Positions 35,482-47,449 of a DNA stretch of 64,000 bases are shown here, piece after piece. The stretch lies in contig CM066998.1 in the NCBI GenBank assembly GCA_033977485.1, forward strand, positions 56,696,274 to 56,760,273, given 5' to 3'. A program made the translations under genes and the position numbers. How positions within the stretch are numbered: the stretch's first letter is position 1; each line of letters starts with the position of its first letter. Below the pieces are notes generated by a model. The model had not been told where the DNA came from and ran no database searches. It saw only the letters and a list, made by a program, of their open reading frames with translations. Origin of the DNA: Hydrangea macrophylla. Lineage: Eukaryota; Streptophyta; Magnoliopsida; Cornales; Hydrangeaceae.

Positions 35482-38400
35482 CACCTTGGCACTTCCCATG
35501 TCATCCCAAAGCCGAAGAATTGTGGCCACACAAGAAATAATGCCTGGATTATCATTCACAAGAGTTGCACTTTCTTTGGTTATACCATGGCCCAAGAGAA
35601 AGAATATGTGGACCAGCACCACATTTACCCCAGTACTAACAATCCCATTCTTCAAATACTCCTCTGCCGTTGGCAAGTGCCCCCCAGAAAACCAGTTGGC
35701 TTCTACTAGAAATGCATCACAAAGTGTGGCCCACTGCAACAATGGAATAGATGGATATGTCAAAGATCTCACTCAGATTTTAAATATGCATGGAAGATTA
35801 AGAAGGAATTGCTTGGGAAGGTTCAAAATGAAGTAGTAATTGATAAGTGAATTGGCTCGATAAACTGTACTGCTTGTTACATGCCATTTTATTGCGTTGG
35901 ACTCTATGACTTATCTAAATTACAGTAAACATATCACAACACTAATTGCATTCCAACCCATCCAAAACCATAAGTCAAGTAATTGATTCCAAATAAAAAG
36001 CCACAAACTTTGCCCTCTAAGAGTCACTTCCAAATTCTACCCCTGCTAAGCTCCTCGACATCTAACTGTATTTCCCCCTTCTGATGCATGTTTTTATAAA
36101 ATTTGATATATATATACATATGTATATATATATATATATGAGCAGAACGTAACCTAACTTGTTTTATCCCTTCCACAAACATGCCCTAATTATGAACATT
36201 AAGTATACTTTAGGGGCTGTTTGGAAAACCATAAAATCAGTTGTGTGATTAACCGTTGGACTGGTTTCGCAAATTCAAGTGTTTGGCCACTTTTGTGTGG
36301 TTGAGAGTCTGTGCTGAATCGAAAATCAATCCAAAAACTGGTTGCTGGTTTCATTTTGTGTTTTTCTTAGATGATGAGATAAGTAATATACCGCTCTGCG
36401 TAGGTAGTCTGTAGGGTCCCATCCACACTTTTCGTAAACCTTGTGGCTGATTTCGTTTGTGGTCTCGGTTAGAGCCTTGAAACACAGTTTCATGCACTCT
36501 GGTAGTTGCTCAAAAGCTCCAACTTCCCATCTGCATATACATAGTTATTCAACTACCATCTCATATTTGAGCAAAAAAATAAATAAAAATACCATCTCAT
36601 AGAAAATAAACATATACGCTTCATGTACATGGCTCGGATTTATTTCAGTATCTTCTGTACCTATTGACAGCTTGTGTGAAGAGAGTGAGTTCGTCCAGTG
36701 TTCCATAAACATCAAAAATATCATCTATAACATAGATGAGGGAAATGGGTTTGGTGAGATCTATTCTTTGCTCTGATAAGGAAGGATCTGCGAGGACGGT
36801 CATGGACCACATGTGCCATTTAAGTGGTTGGTCTCTTGCAAATTTCAACTCCTTAGCCAAACCCAAGTCTTCCCACCACCTATTTAAGATGAAAACAGAT
36901 ATTTTAGAGACAAATTCAGGTAGCTATTCTCAATTTTGGCTGGCTAGCTAGCCAAAATAATTAGTCTACTTCAGTTCTTTTGCCAATTCTTTATGGTTAA
37001 ATATTTTATAAATATCTAGTGACACAAATCTCAATTATTAAAAAAAAACAAAGTAAACTAACTTTTTAAAACAAAGAGCACTATTGGAGTTCACTTTAAA
37101 ATTTTAAAATAAAAATTTATTCATATTCATTTAATACAAGAGGAATGCCTTTGATGACTAAGATACTTTGGAATTTTGACGTGTGTTGTGATCTAAGGGT
37201 AGAAAAGTTTTCCCACTCTTCACCACTTTCTTAAATTTAAATTTTGAAACTCCCAGTACCCTGCACAACTTTTGCATTTCAATCCACTCTTTCTATACAT
37301 CACTCCCCCTATCTGAACACTCTCTTTATCTCTAAATTAAATATGTATCTAAATATTAATAATATACAAATTATTTTTTGTAAAATTATGATTAATTAAG
37401 GTTAAAATAAATAAAAAAATAAAAAAATTTTGGCTGGGTCAATTTCTAAAATAAAGTCAATGTTGCCTTGAGTATAATCCAACTTACTTGGAAACAAGAA
37501 GGATTTCGCTCTTATGTATGGACTTGACCATGTTGAAGTCCATTTCTGCTAGTTCTTGGAATACACTTTCCAACAAATTGGTTCTTTTGACATCTCTCAA
37601 AAAGCTCTTTGCAGTGAACTTAGCAATGCTCTTGTGGTATGGATGTTTTAATGTACTCCCAACCATTTTACTTTCTCTAGGATCAAGTTGTGCCATCCTT
37701 GAACTGAGCTGCTGGCTGCTAAAATGCGCAGCTTCATCAAGTATATCTTCTCCTTCTATACTTAGTTGTGAAGCTTCATATAGAGCCATTAATCCCCTAA
37801 TGTCTGCACTTAGTTTCTTTTTGAACTTCCCATCCTTGCCTATGAAGTTGATGAACAAATCTGTTTCATACACAAATTTTACACACTTGGTCACTAAATC
37901 TTCTTATGCAAACAAACAGTACGAACAATGTTATGATTCTTAGATCGGAATCTCATGTGATGTGGCAGTGGGTCATTCCTTGTAAATGTGACACTTTGGG
38001 TTTCACTAGAAGTTATTCGGAATGGACCCACACTATTAACAACAATAGGGATCTGTATTTGGAGAAAGCATCTCATATGATCGACACTGTTGTGTCATCA
38101 TCCATTATAATTTGAACATTCTACGAGTCTCACATGAGACCCATAGTAAAAGAAAAATCAAAATTGCATGGCCATCACACGATGTAGCGTGCAGTAGGAA
38201 AAATTTCTCCCAAATATATGACAGATTTGAAAACATAACACCGATAACATTATTACGCAAATGAAAGAAATGAGTATTGTTGTCTCAAACTTGTATTTCA
38301 AATGTAGTTCACATGTGATATGAGTCCAGTGAGAGAAAGTCATTTGACAACCAAATTTTGGACCCAAAAATTAAAAAATTGCCCACCTGCTGGCACATAG

Positions 38401-38906
38401 TAACCTTCTTGTCTCAACAAGCGAAAACGTAATGAAACCTCGTACAGGTTGTCATAGTCATCACCACATGTGATAGTTTCCATGTACTGCTTCTTCTGTA
38501 CTACTACTTCAATCTCCTCTCTGAAGTAGTAATCGATGCCTAGGCGCAAGATAGCGTCAACCATAACCAAACCTTCAAATGGATCTTCTCCTACTTCTCT
38601 AAGGAGTTGTTTGGCTTCCTTCAATTTTTGTGCATGTTTAATATGAAACTCATCCTGTAAAAAGAAAAGAATCAGCAATTCAACATCACAACTATAACGG
38701 GTACTTGAATAAAAATAAGAATTCTTTGGGTGAGTGTACTTTGGCCAGCTTGAGGGTTATTAGAATTTTGTGGGTTTTTAGAATTTTGTATTTTGTGGGT
38801 TTTTAGAATTTTGTACCTCTACGGTTTGAGTGAGTGTACTTTGGCCAGCTTGAGGGTTGTTTGGCTCCAATAAAAGATTGGTAGGAAAGCAATCAGAGTT
38901 TGCCAT
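30729..38906 (-). CDS. TPS-g type terpene synthase (nerolidol/linalool synthase-like), seven exons
   Basis: Terpene cyclase acting on a prenyl diphosphate with Mg ions to give an acyclic terpene alcohol such as nerolidol or linalool; product choice is inferred. Exons on the minus strand: 38906-38817, 38654-38387, 37860-37488, 36879-36661, 36530-36392, 35733-35485, 31025-30729. All junctions are GT-AG and phases match, giving 544 residues and a TAG stop. DDIFD is at residues 296-300. DDMGSAKDE (440-448) fits the second metal site (D440, S444, E448). RDQ at 259-261 replaces RDR. The RR(X)8W motif is absent, as in the TPS-g group. No plastid transit peptide is evident, so the cytosol, and nerolidol, are more likely. 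Exon 1 is short and uncertain. The C-terminus ([11 protein letters not shown]) is well conserved. Seven exons match class III terpene synthases. Confidence 0.88.
32206..32361. mobile_element. Hairpin MITE in the last intron of the terpene synthase gene
   Basis: Inverted arms of about 47 bp (32206-32252 and 32315-32361) share TTTCTTTATTAAAGAGAGGA and GTTTTGGCC-type ends around a loop of about 60 bp. There is no coding capacity. Confidence 0.75.
33777..33938. mobile_element. Second hairpin MITE in the last intron
   Basis: The arms start GACTCTTAAGTGAACAAGG and end AAGAGCCTGATC. They include a repeated TGAGTGAACAT/ATGTTCACTCA pair and an inner CTAAAAGAAC/GTTCTTTTAGG stem. The element is flanked by TATATA-rich sequence. 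Confidence 0.72.
33958..35365 (+). mobile_element. LTR remnant in the last intron, probably Ty3
   Basis: The stretch starts TGTTTGCACCC and contains a TATA-like GCTATAAATCAGG near 34978 followed by a CT-rich leader. Just past its end is TTTTTCTGGCACGCCCG (about 35366-35382), which looks like the start of a Ty3-type primer site. No second LTR or internal genes are present, so this is a solo or truncated LTR. Boundaries are approximate. Confidence 0.45.
35431..35478 (+). repeat. (GA)24 microsatellite next to the exon 6 splice donor
   Basis: An uninterrupted GA run of 48 bp is preceded by a (TA)n run. On the gene's strand it is a (CT)n tract beginning 6 nt into the last intron, after the donor GTGTAAT. 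Confidence 0.95.
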
Positions 38907-38993
38907 GTAGATTGTTGGAGGAAGTGAGTAATATAAAATTAATATCTTTCGAAGGGATTGATGTTATGAAGATAGTTTAATGTTCGGCGCTGA

Positions 38994-39009
38994 ATTTATA
39001 GACTTTATA
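38994..39009 (-). promoter_or_regulatory. TATA boxes of the terpene synthase promoter
   Basis: On the minus strand, TATAAAG (39009-39003) and TATAAAT (39000-38994) lie 88-104 bp upstream of the proposed ATG at 38906. This is a sensible distance for a short plant leader and supports exon 1 as placed. Confidence 0.55.
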
Positions 39010-39012
39010 AGA

Positions 39013-39708
39013 AGTTGGGCGGACCCACATACATCTGGGTGGCACAGATACCTGTAGATTTTTAAAAATTAAATAATTACATGTAATAATTTATAGATTT
39101 TAGAAATATGTTCTCCTACATTTCAGATAAACCCCTTTCGGATTTTTGAAAATTATAGATTTATATGTAATATTTTACAAGTTTTAGACATAAGTCCTCT
39201 GCACTTTTGAAAATTTGCACTTTTGAAAATTTTAGACTTACATATGCTATTTTACAAGTTTTAGATATAAGCCTCATAAAATTATATGATTTATTCTAAA
39301 TTAGGGGTGTTAAATTAATACTGCATACAATTCTACCGTTTTACACATAATTATGTATAGGCAGACAAAAAATAAAAAATAAAAAAATCATCTAAAAAGC
39401 GCTGCCCCTAAACCTCCGCATACTCTAAACTCTTATCCAAAAATCCTGGGCCCACCCCGCAAAAGTATACACCAAACCACCCCGTAGACTCTGGAACCCC
39501 TAATTAGAAAAAAAAAAAAAAAAAACAAATTAACACGTGTTATTGGAGTATAGTCAAAAACCAACCCCCCGCGAAAAATAAAAAATAAAATAAAAATGTG
39601 ATCATATAACTCGGATTATTCGAGTACATGCTTTGCACGTTTGGCACGAATGATACTTTTGATTTACTTGTTTTAAACGCAATTGATACTATACAAGGTC
39701 TAGGAAAA
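39013..39708. other. Upstream region of the terpene synthase, no gene
   Basis: AT-rich. It contains three imperfect repeats of the type 'tacatgtaataatttatagattttagaaata' at about 39070-39270. Distal promoter elements may be here, but none is recognisable. Confidence 0.4.
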
Positions 39709-40979
39709 GGCTGTGATACGTCCACATAAAGGAAATGACTGTAATACATCCTAATAATAAAGGGTGGTATGGCTCGTACCATACATTCCATTCAACGGTT
39801 GAGATTAATTCATAAAGCTAATTTAATGGCTATGAGTAATCCATAAAGGTATAAGTTGACTCTGTACAGCTAAGAAGAAGAACAGTTGGCGCATTAAATG
39901 CGCTAGTGACTGGTGCAGCCGATCATGTTCACCCCTTGTGTTGTAAATGTTGTTCATGTGTAATAAAACTTGTTCCTATATTAAAAAGACTTGTTTATGT
40001 ATAAGGAAAAGTTATTCCTGAGGACAATTTTTGGACATAATTGTACCTAATGTAACCAATGTGGTACCATACTAGTGTTCCTTTGTAGAATTTAAGTGAC
40101 ACACTTGCACACACTTGTACCTAATGTAACCAATGTGGTACCATACCAATATTCCTTTGTAGAATTTAAGGTTGTTATTAAATAACTGCATACCAACCAC
40201 ATAAATCCTAGGATAACACACCAACCACTATAATCCTAGATTATTTTGAAAAACTTCACTCTTCCAAACCAATTTAACTGTAACCATTTCTTGGAGAAAG
40301 AAGATTTATTTTTGGGGCACGAGAGCAGTTTGTTGAAAAAAAAAAAATAGATGTGAAGGTTGAAGGTTTTTTTTTTTTTTGGGAGCACAAGAGAGAGGAC
40401 AGTAGTTTGCTGTTAAAAAAAACAGATGAAGATTTTTTTTGGAGCACAAGAGAGAAGACAATACGTTGTTGTAAAAAACAAAAAAAAAAAGAGATAAACA
40501 TTTGTATGTTCTTACTTTGTATTTATTTATTTTTATTGTAAGATTTGTAGAAATACAATTGTTTCTTACTTTATTTGTGACAAAAATAAATATTAGTGAA
40601 GTAAAAATAAATAAGAGTTGTCTTACTTAATTTGTGAAAAAAATTAATATTAGTGAATAAGAGTGTTCTTTATTAGTATAAAAAAAATTAGTTAAGTGAA
40701 AATAAATAAGATACACCATTGAAATACATTTTGAAATATGTTTTCTTACAAACATTCATATGTTAATCATGAAACAACTAGGGTACAAAAAAGGTACATA
40801 ATATCTTAATCATGAAATAATAATGGAATAATATTTGTTTAATGTATCTACAAACATTTTTAGGAATAAGTGTGTTCTTACTATAGTAGTACCAAAAGAA
40901 AAAGTGAAGAAGATTAGTGAATTAATAATACGAAAACAGTAAGGGAACAAGAAGGAAACAAAATTTATTCATTAGGGAA

Positions 40980-41310
40980 CAAGTAGAGTACATAATTTAT
41001 TAATCATGAAACAGTTACGGTACAATATTTCTTAATCATGAAACAGTTAGAGTACAATATTTTTAAGCATGGAACATTAAGGGTACAGAATTCCTTAATG
41101 AAGAAACAACAAGGGTACAGAATTTATTGATTACAAAACAATAAGGGTACAAAATTTCTTAATCAAGAAACAACAAGGGTACAAAATTTCTTAATTATGA
41201 AACAACAAGGGTACAAAATTTCTTAATTATGAAACAATAAGGGTACAGAATTTCTTAATCAAGAAACAACAAGGGTACATAGTTTCTTAATCATTGATCA
41301 TTAAGGAAAC
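40980..41310 (+). repeat. Array of about 32-bp repeats (GGGTACA..ATTTCTTAATCA..GAAACAA)
   Basis: Imperfect units have the consensus GAAACAACAAGGGTACA then GAATTTCTTAATCAT. The same unit forms further arrays at 41760-42170, 42365-42720, 45010-45420, 45510-45890 and 47030-47390, all left of the transposase. Confidence 0.92.
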
Positions 41311-41382
41311 AATATTTCTTAATCATGGAATTCATAACATCACTCAGAAAGGATGTCCAAACCAGATAGATCGCCACAGTAT

Positions 41383-41709
41383 TCATAGCAACAGAAAGGC
41401 TGTCCATCGACTAGACAGAACTGCACTGTTTGGTAGTCGAGTGTGAGTGTCACCAATGATTATGTGGCCAAAATTGGAGAAAGAGAAATTATAAGGTATT
41501 GGGGTGTTGACAAAAGGACGTCTTTTGCCATACGAAGTTTGCCCTTTAGGATCTGTGTAAGAGTAATATATATGCCATACATCAGTAATTGAAGGAGGAT
41601 TACTAACCCTTCTTCCCCTTCCTCCACTTCTCCCTCCACCTCTACCTCTTCTCAACCTAGGAAGATTTGAGTACACAGTATAGAGTATGAATTGTGGTGT
41701 TGCTTGCAA
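41383..41709 (-). pseudogene. Accessory ORF, copy A (internally deleted)
   Basis: The minus-strand frame has a Gly/Arg-rich N-terminus (RLRRGRGGGRSGGRGRR), then SITDVWHIYYSYTDPKGQTS, RRPFVNT and SFSNFGHIIIGDTHTRLPNS. It then jumps to the C-terminal segment near 41400, having lost about 430 bp compared with copy C. The function is unknown to me. The RG-rich start suggests nucleic-acid binding. Confidence 0.6.
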
Positions 41710-42724
41710 CTCCTATTGCTTTTTATAGAATATGATTTGCGCTGTTGCTTGAAACTGAAAATGACTACAATAAGGGTACAAAATCTTTTAATCATTATAT
41801 AGAAGCGTATAGAATTTCTTAGTCAAGAAACAACAATGGTGCATAATTTCTTAATCCAGGTTTAACAAAGGTACATAATTTCTTACTCTTGAAACAATAA
41901 GGATGCAAAATTTCTTAATCAAAAAACAACAAGGGTACAAAATTTCTTAATCACGAAACAATAAGGGTACATAATTTCTTAATCAAGAAACAACAAAGGT
42001 GCAGAATTTCTTAATCAAGAAACAACAAAGGTGCAGAATTTCTTAATCATGAAACAACAAGGGTACAGAATTTCTTAATCAAGAAACAACAAAGGTGCAG
42101 AATTTTTTAATCATGAAACAACAATGGTACATAATTTCTTAATCAAGAGAAACAACAAGCAAGAGATGGAAAGTGTTCTAAATTCTGCCTTATTCCATGA
42201 GATCTAGAAGCACTTCTGCAACTTTCTCTCTCTCTATTGGTCTTTCTCTAGTGCTCTTTTTTTGACTTCTTTCAAAGGGGAATGAAGGCCTTCCTTAGAA
42301 GTTGTCGCTCGATCGAAAGGATATAACACATACGAAACCTTAGCTTCGCTGACTTTCTGAGGTACAAAGGTGCAGAATTTTCTTAATCATGAAACAACAA
42401 GAGTACAAAATTTCTTACTCAAGAAACAATAAGGGTAAAAAATTTCTTAATCAAGAAACAACAAAGGTGTATAATTTATCAATCATGAAACAATAAGGGT
42501 ACAGAATTTCTTAATCATGAAACAACAACGGTACAGAATTTCTTAATCAAGAAACAAGAAAGGTACATAATTTCTTACTCATTAAATAACCAGGGTACAT
42601 AATTTCTTACTCAAAAAACAATAAGGGTACATAATTTCTTAATCAAGAAACAATAAGGGTGTACATTAAGGGTACATAGTTTTTTAGTCATGGAACATTA
42701 AGGAAACAATATTTCTTAATCATG

Positions 42725-43310
42725 GAATTCATATCATCATTCAGAAAGGATGTCCAAACCAGATAGATCGCCATTGTATTCATAACAATAGAAAGGCTGT
42801 CCATCATCTCTGATTAGACATCCAGGAAGAAAACGTTGAAAATCCCCATCCACATCATCTTCACTTTAATCCAGTAGATTGTGATATACATCAGCGTAAT
42901 ATGGATCATCTTCAATGTCTTGTATGACAAAGAATGGTAGGTCGTAATACTTTTTTACATCTTCGATTGTGTGAAAACGATGCAATCGTCGTTTCATCTG
43001 TCGAATCTCTTGCTTCAACAAACGTATGACTCCATTGCCATCCCTATTCGGATTTTGCTTCAAATCAGCAGTGCGAGCAATTAGTACTGGCAACCCGTTC
43101 CAACGACAATATACTTCCCATTCATACCTTATGCTAAACAATTTTGTCCATCGTAGAACATCTCTAATAAGAACTGCATTATTTGGTAGTTGATTGTGAG
43201 CATCACCAATGATTATGTGGCCAACATTGGAAAAAGAGAAATTATAAGGTATTGAGGTGTTGACAAAAGGACGTCTTTTGCTATACCAAGTTTGCCCTTT
43301 CGAAATTCAT
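42725..43310 (-). pseudogene. Accessory ORF, copy B (N-terminus missing)
   Basis: The minus-strand frame runs from about 43310 (RRPFVNT, NFSFSNVGHIIIGDAH) through FSIRYEWEVYCRWNGLPVL, a basic helical segment (VIRLLKQEIRQMKRRLHRF), and an acidic stretch (QDIEDDPYYADVY). It meets a stop at about 42866, after which the same frame goes on (SEDDVDGDFQRFLPGC, GDLSGLDILSE) to about 42735. This copy preserves the middle best. The 5' end is lost at 43310. Confidence 0.6.
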
Positions 43311-43446
43311 TCATGTCTGTCAAACGTACCTTTAATACTTTTAGGATCATATACATTGTTACATAACAATTGCACCACATTTTGTGACAATTATTAATGG
43401 TACTACATATCATTGCATGTAGTACAATTAACAAAGTATTGGGGAA

Positions 43447-43700
43447 CCTTAGGGCATATGTTAAGGTTCCAAAAGTGAATAAATAAGAGAGACAAACACA
43501 GAACCCCACACCAGACACTGAAACCCACATTGTACCCCTTGTTTATTTCCATTTTTAAAACCTTAACATATGTCCTGCATATGTTAAGGTTTTAAAAATG
43601 GAAATACACAAGGGAGACAAATATTGAACCCCACGCCGGACACTAAAACCCATACTGTATCCTTTGTTTATTTCAACTTTTAGAGCCTTAACATCTGCCC
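43447..43700. mobile_element. Two tandem copies of a small hairpin element (MITE)
   Basis: Each unit of about 115-120 bp has inverted ends CATATGTTAAGG...CCTTAACATATG and shared inner sequence (GACAAA, GAACCCCACRCC, GACACTRAAACCCA). The two units meet at a palindromic ACATATGTCCTGCATATGT. Outside them CCTTAGGGCA and TGCCCTAAGG form a further inverted pair. Confidence 0.75.
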
Positions 43701-44585
43701 TAAGGGCACATGTTAACAAAACCCATAAAAATAATACAATAAATATTGTACAATTAATTAAGGCTATCAAAAATAATTACTACAACTAAAAAGTGAAAAG
43801 AGAATGAAAGATGGCAACTTTTTAGCAAAAAAGAGACAACCGGCTATGCTAGGTTTTTTGGCATTGGTAACCGGCCATGCAAGTTGGAGAACTGGATTTC
43901 CAAAAACAACTTCAATTTTTAATGAATGTTTGCCTTCCATCTAAGCCTTTCGTACAACCCATCCTGTGGTCAAAAAGTGTCCGCATGTGCGGACGAAATT
44001 ACTAGGATGTATCACAGCCGGACCCCCACATAAAAGAGGGTGGCTTGGGATGCATGGTGCGGCTCATTCAAGGGTTAGGAGATGTGTGTTCATGTCCATC
44101 TAACGGTTGGGATTAATCCATAAAGGTAATGTTGACTTCTGGACAGTATAGCTGGCGCATTAAATGCGGTATTGACTGGTAGAGCCGGTCATGTTCACCC
44201 CTTGGGTTGTAAATTTTGTTCTATGTAATAATAGTTGTTCCTGTGTGTAATAAGACTTGTTTTTGAATAAGGAAAACTTGTTCCTGCGGCCAATTTTCAG
44301 ACAGACTTGTACCTAATGTAACCAATGTGGTACCACACCAATATTCCTTTGTAAAATTTAAGGTTGTTCATTAAATAACAATACACCAACCACACTAATC
44401 CTAGGATTATTTTGAAAAGCTTCTCTTTTTTCTCTTTTATGTGGATGTATCACAACATTTTCCCTCTTTTCTATACCAATTCAAGTGTAGCAATTTCTTG
44501 GAGAAATTGGATTTATTTTGAAGCACAAGAGAGAAGACAATTGTTTGTTGGAAAAAAAAAGAGAGGTAAAGATTTAATTTGGAGT

Positions 44586-44626
<41 letters not shown>

Positions 44627-45904
44627 CAATGCTTTGTTATTAAAAAAAGAAAAAAATAGGTGAAGGTTTATTTTGGAGCACAAGAGAGAAGACAATAGCT
44701 GTTTAAAAAAAGAGGTTAACATTTCTTTTTAATTTATCACATTATTTTATTTTTTATTGTAAGATTTGTAGAAATACAAGTGTTTCGTACTTTATTTGTG
44801 ATAAAAATAAATATTAGTGAAGTAAAAACAAATATTAGTCAATAAGAGTGTTCTTACTTTGTTAGTACAAAAAAAAATTATTAGTTGAGTGAAAATAAAT
44901 AAGATACATCATTGAAATTGAAATATATTTATTACAAACATTTGCATGTTCTTACTTACTTTATTCTATTGGTCAGAAAAAAGGGTGCATGATGGGTTAG
45001 TGTAGTGAAAACACCAAAACAGTAACGGAACAAGGAGGAAACAATATTTCTTAACCATGAAACAACTAGGGTACAGAAAGGGTACATAATATCTTAAACT
45101 TGGAACAATGATGGAACATTATTTATTTAATGTATGTACAAACATTTTTAGGAATAAGAGTGCTCTTACTTAATTACTACATAAACATAAGAAGGAAAAT
45201 ACGAAAACAGTAAAAAAAACAAGAAGGAAACAAAATTTCTTCATTCTGGAAAAAGAAGGGTACATAATTTATTAATGATGGAACAGTTAAGACACAATAT
45301 TTCTTAATCAAGAAACAGCTAGGTTACAATATTTCTTTATCATGAAACAATAAGGGTACATGAAGGGTACATAATTTCTTAAATATGGATTACTAAGGAA
45401 ACGATATTTGTTAATCATGGAATTCATAACATTATTCAAAAACGATGTCCAAACCAGATAGATCGCCATAGTATTCATAACAATAGAAAGATTGTCCATC
45501 ATCTCTGATAAGGGTACAAACTTCCTTAATCAAGAAACAACAAGGGTACAAAATTTCTTAATTATGAAACAATAAGGGTACAAAATTCCTTGATCAATAA
45601 ACAACAAGGGTACAGAATTTCTTAATTATGAAAACAATAAGGAAACAGAATTTCTTAATCAAGAAACAACAAGGGTACATAATTTCTTAATTATGAAACA
45701 AGAAGGAAACAAAATTTCTTCATTTTGGAAAAAGAAGGGTACACAATTTATTAATGATGGAATAGTTAAGATACAATATTTCTCAATCAAGAAATATTTT
45801 GGGTACAATATTTCTTTATCATGAAACAACAAGCATACATGAAGGGTACATAATTTCATAAACATGGATCACTAAGGAAATGACATTTGTTAATCATGGA
45901 ATTC

Positions 45905-46612
45905 ATAACATCATTCAGAAAGGATGTCCAAACTAGATAGATCGCCATATCATTCATAGCAACAGAAAGGCTGTCCATCATCTCTGATTAGACACCTAGG
46001 AAGAAAACGTTGAAAATCCCCATCCACATCATCTTCACTATAATCTGGTAGATTGGGATATACATTAGCGTAACATGGATCATCTTCAATATCTTGTATG
46101 GCAAAGACTGGCAGGTCGTATTATTTTTTTGCATCTTCGATTGCATGAAAATGATTCAATCATCGTTTCATCTGTCGAATCTCTTGCTTCAACAAACGTA
46201 TGACTCGATCGTCATCCCTATTTGAATTTTACATCAAATCAGCAGCGCGAGAAATTGGTACTGGCAACCCATCCAACGATAATATACTTCGCATTCACAC
46301 CTTATACTAAACAATTTTGTCCATCGTAGATCGTCTCCAATAAGGACTGCACTGTTTGGTAGTCGAGTGTGAGCGTCACCAATGATTATGTGGCCAACAT
46401 TGGAGAAAGAGAAATTATAAGGTAATGGAGTGTTGACAAAAGGACGTCTTTTGTCATACCAAGTTTGCCCTTTAGGATCTATGTAAGAGCAATATATATG
46501 CCATACATCGGTAATTGAAGGAGCATTACTAGCCCTTCTTCCCCTTCCTCCACTTCTCACTCCACCTCTACCTTTTCTCATCCTATGGAGATTTGAGTAC
46601 ACAGTATAGAGT
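45905..46612 (-). pseudogene. Accessory ORF, copy C (most complete)
   Basis: The minus-strand frame starts at 46602 with MYSNLHRMRKGRGGVRSGGR and keeps all conserved blocks seen in copies A and B: VWHIYCSYIDPKGQTW, RRPFVNT, NVGHIIIGDAH, WTKLFSIRCECEVYYRW. Stops and a shift follow, then the acidic C-terminus (PDYSEDDVDGDFQRFLP) to about 45910. Full length would be roughly 220 residues. It lies upstream of the transposase in the opposite direction. It may be an accessory protein of this MULE family; I recognise no named domain. Confidence 0.55.
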
Positions 46613-46744
46613 ATGAATTGTGTTGTTGCTTGCTACTCCTATTGCTTTTTATAGAATATGAATTGTGCTGTTGCTTGAAAGTAAAAATGACTACACCTAC
46701 TATCATTAAGGATTTCATAGAAGGAACAGTACTATGAATAAGAT

Positions 46745-46935
46745 ATGATGGACAGTTCCAGTGAGTTGTCCCATCCTTTACAAAATCATTGAGTTGTTAT
46801 TTCACGGACAGTTCCAGTGAGTTGTCGACATCTCTCAATCACTTAGAAAGTTGAAACTTTAGTCAGATCACTGAAAAAGCTGTCATTTTACGAAATGCTA
46901 CAGTAGGATCTGGACAGTTCCAGTGAGTTGTCCCA
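46745..46935 (+). repeat. Three copies of GGACAGTTCCAGTGAGTTGTC upstream of the transposase
   Basis: The motif GACAGTTCCAGTGAGTTGTC recurs near 46752, 46808 and 46918, twice followed by CCATC. It lies 500-700 bp before the transposase start. Confidence 0.85.
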
Positions 46936-47449
46936 TCACTTAAAAAATCTCACGTTTTACAGTTTTGGAACAATAAGTGACAATAATATTGTGGAACAAT
47001 ATTAGAACAACAAATACTTATTGTTAATTAAGAAACAATTAGGGTACATAATTTCTTAATCCAGGTTTAACAAAGGTACAGAATTTCTTACTATGGAAAC
47101 AATAAGGGTACATAATTTCTTACTATGGAAACCATAAGGGTACAGAATTTCTTAATGAAGAAACAACAAGGGTACATATTTTCTTAATCAAGAAACAGCA
47201 AAGGTGCAGAATTTCTTAATCATGAAACAATAAGTGTATAGAATTTCTTAGTTACGAAACAACAATGACACAGTAAAGGTGCAGAATTTCTTAATCATGA
47301 AACAATAAGGGTACAGAATTTCTTAATCATGAAACAACAATGGCACAGTATTTGTTAATCTTGGAACAATAAGGGTACGGACAATAATTTGTTATACATA
47401 TACTTTACATTTATTAATTGTTGTTTGTTTTGTAACAGGGTAAATTTCA

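Noticed and set aside
40980..42720. CRISPR-like array, because of the regular 32-bp repeats
   Set aside because: Plant nuclear context. The repeats are contiguous and imperfect with no unique spacers.
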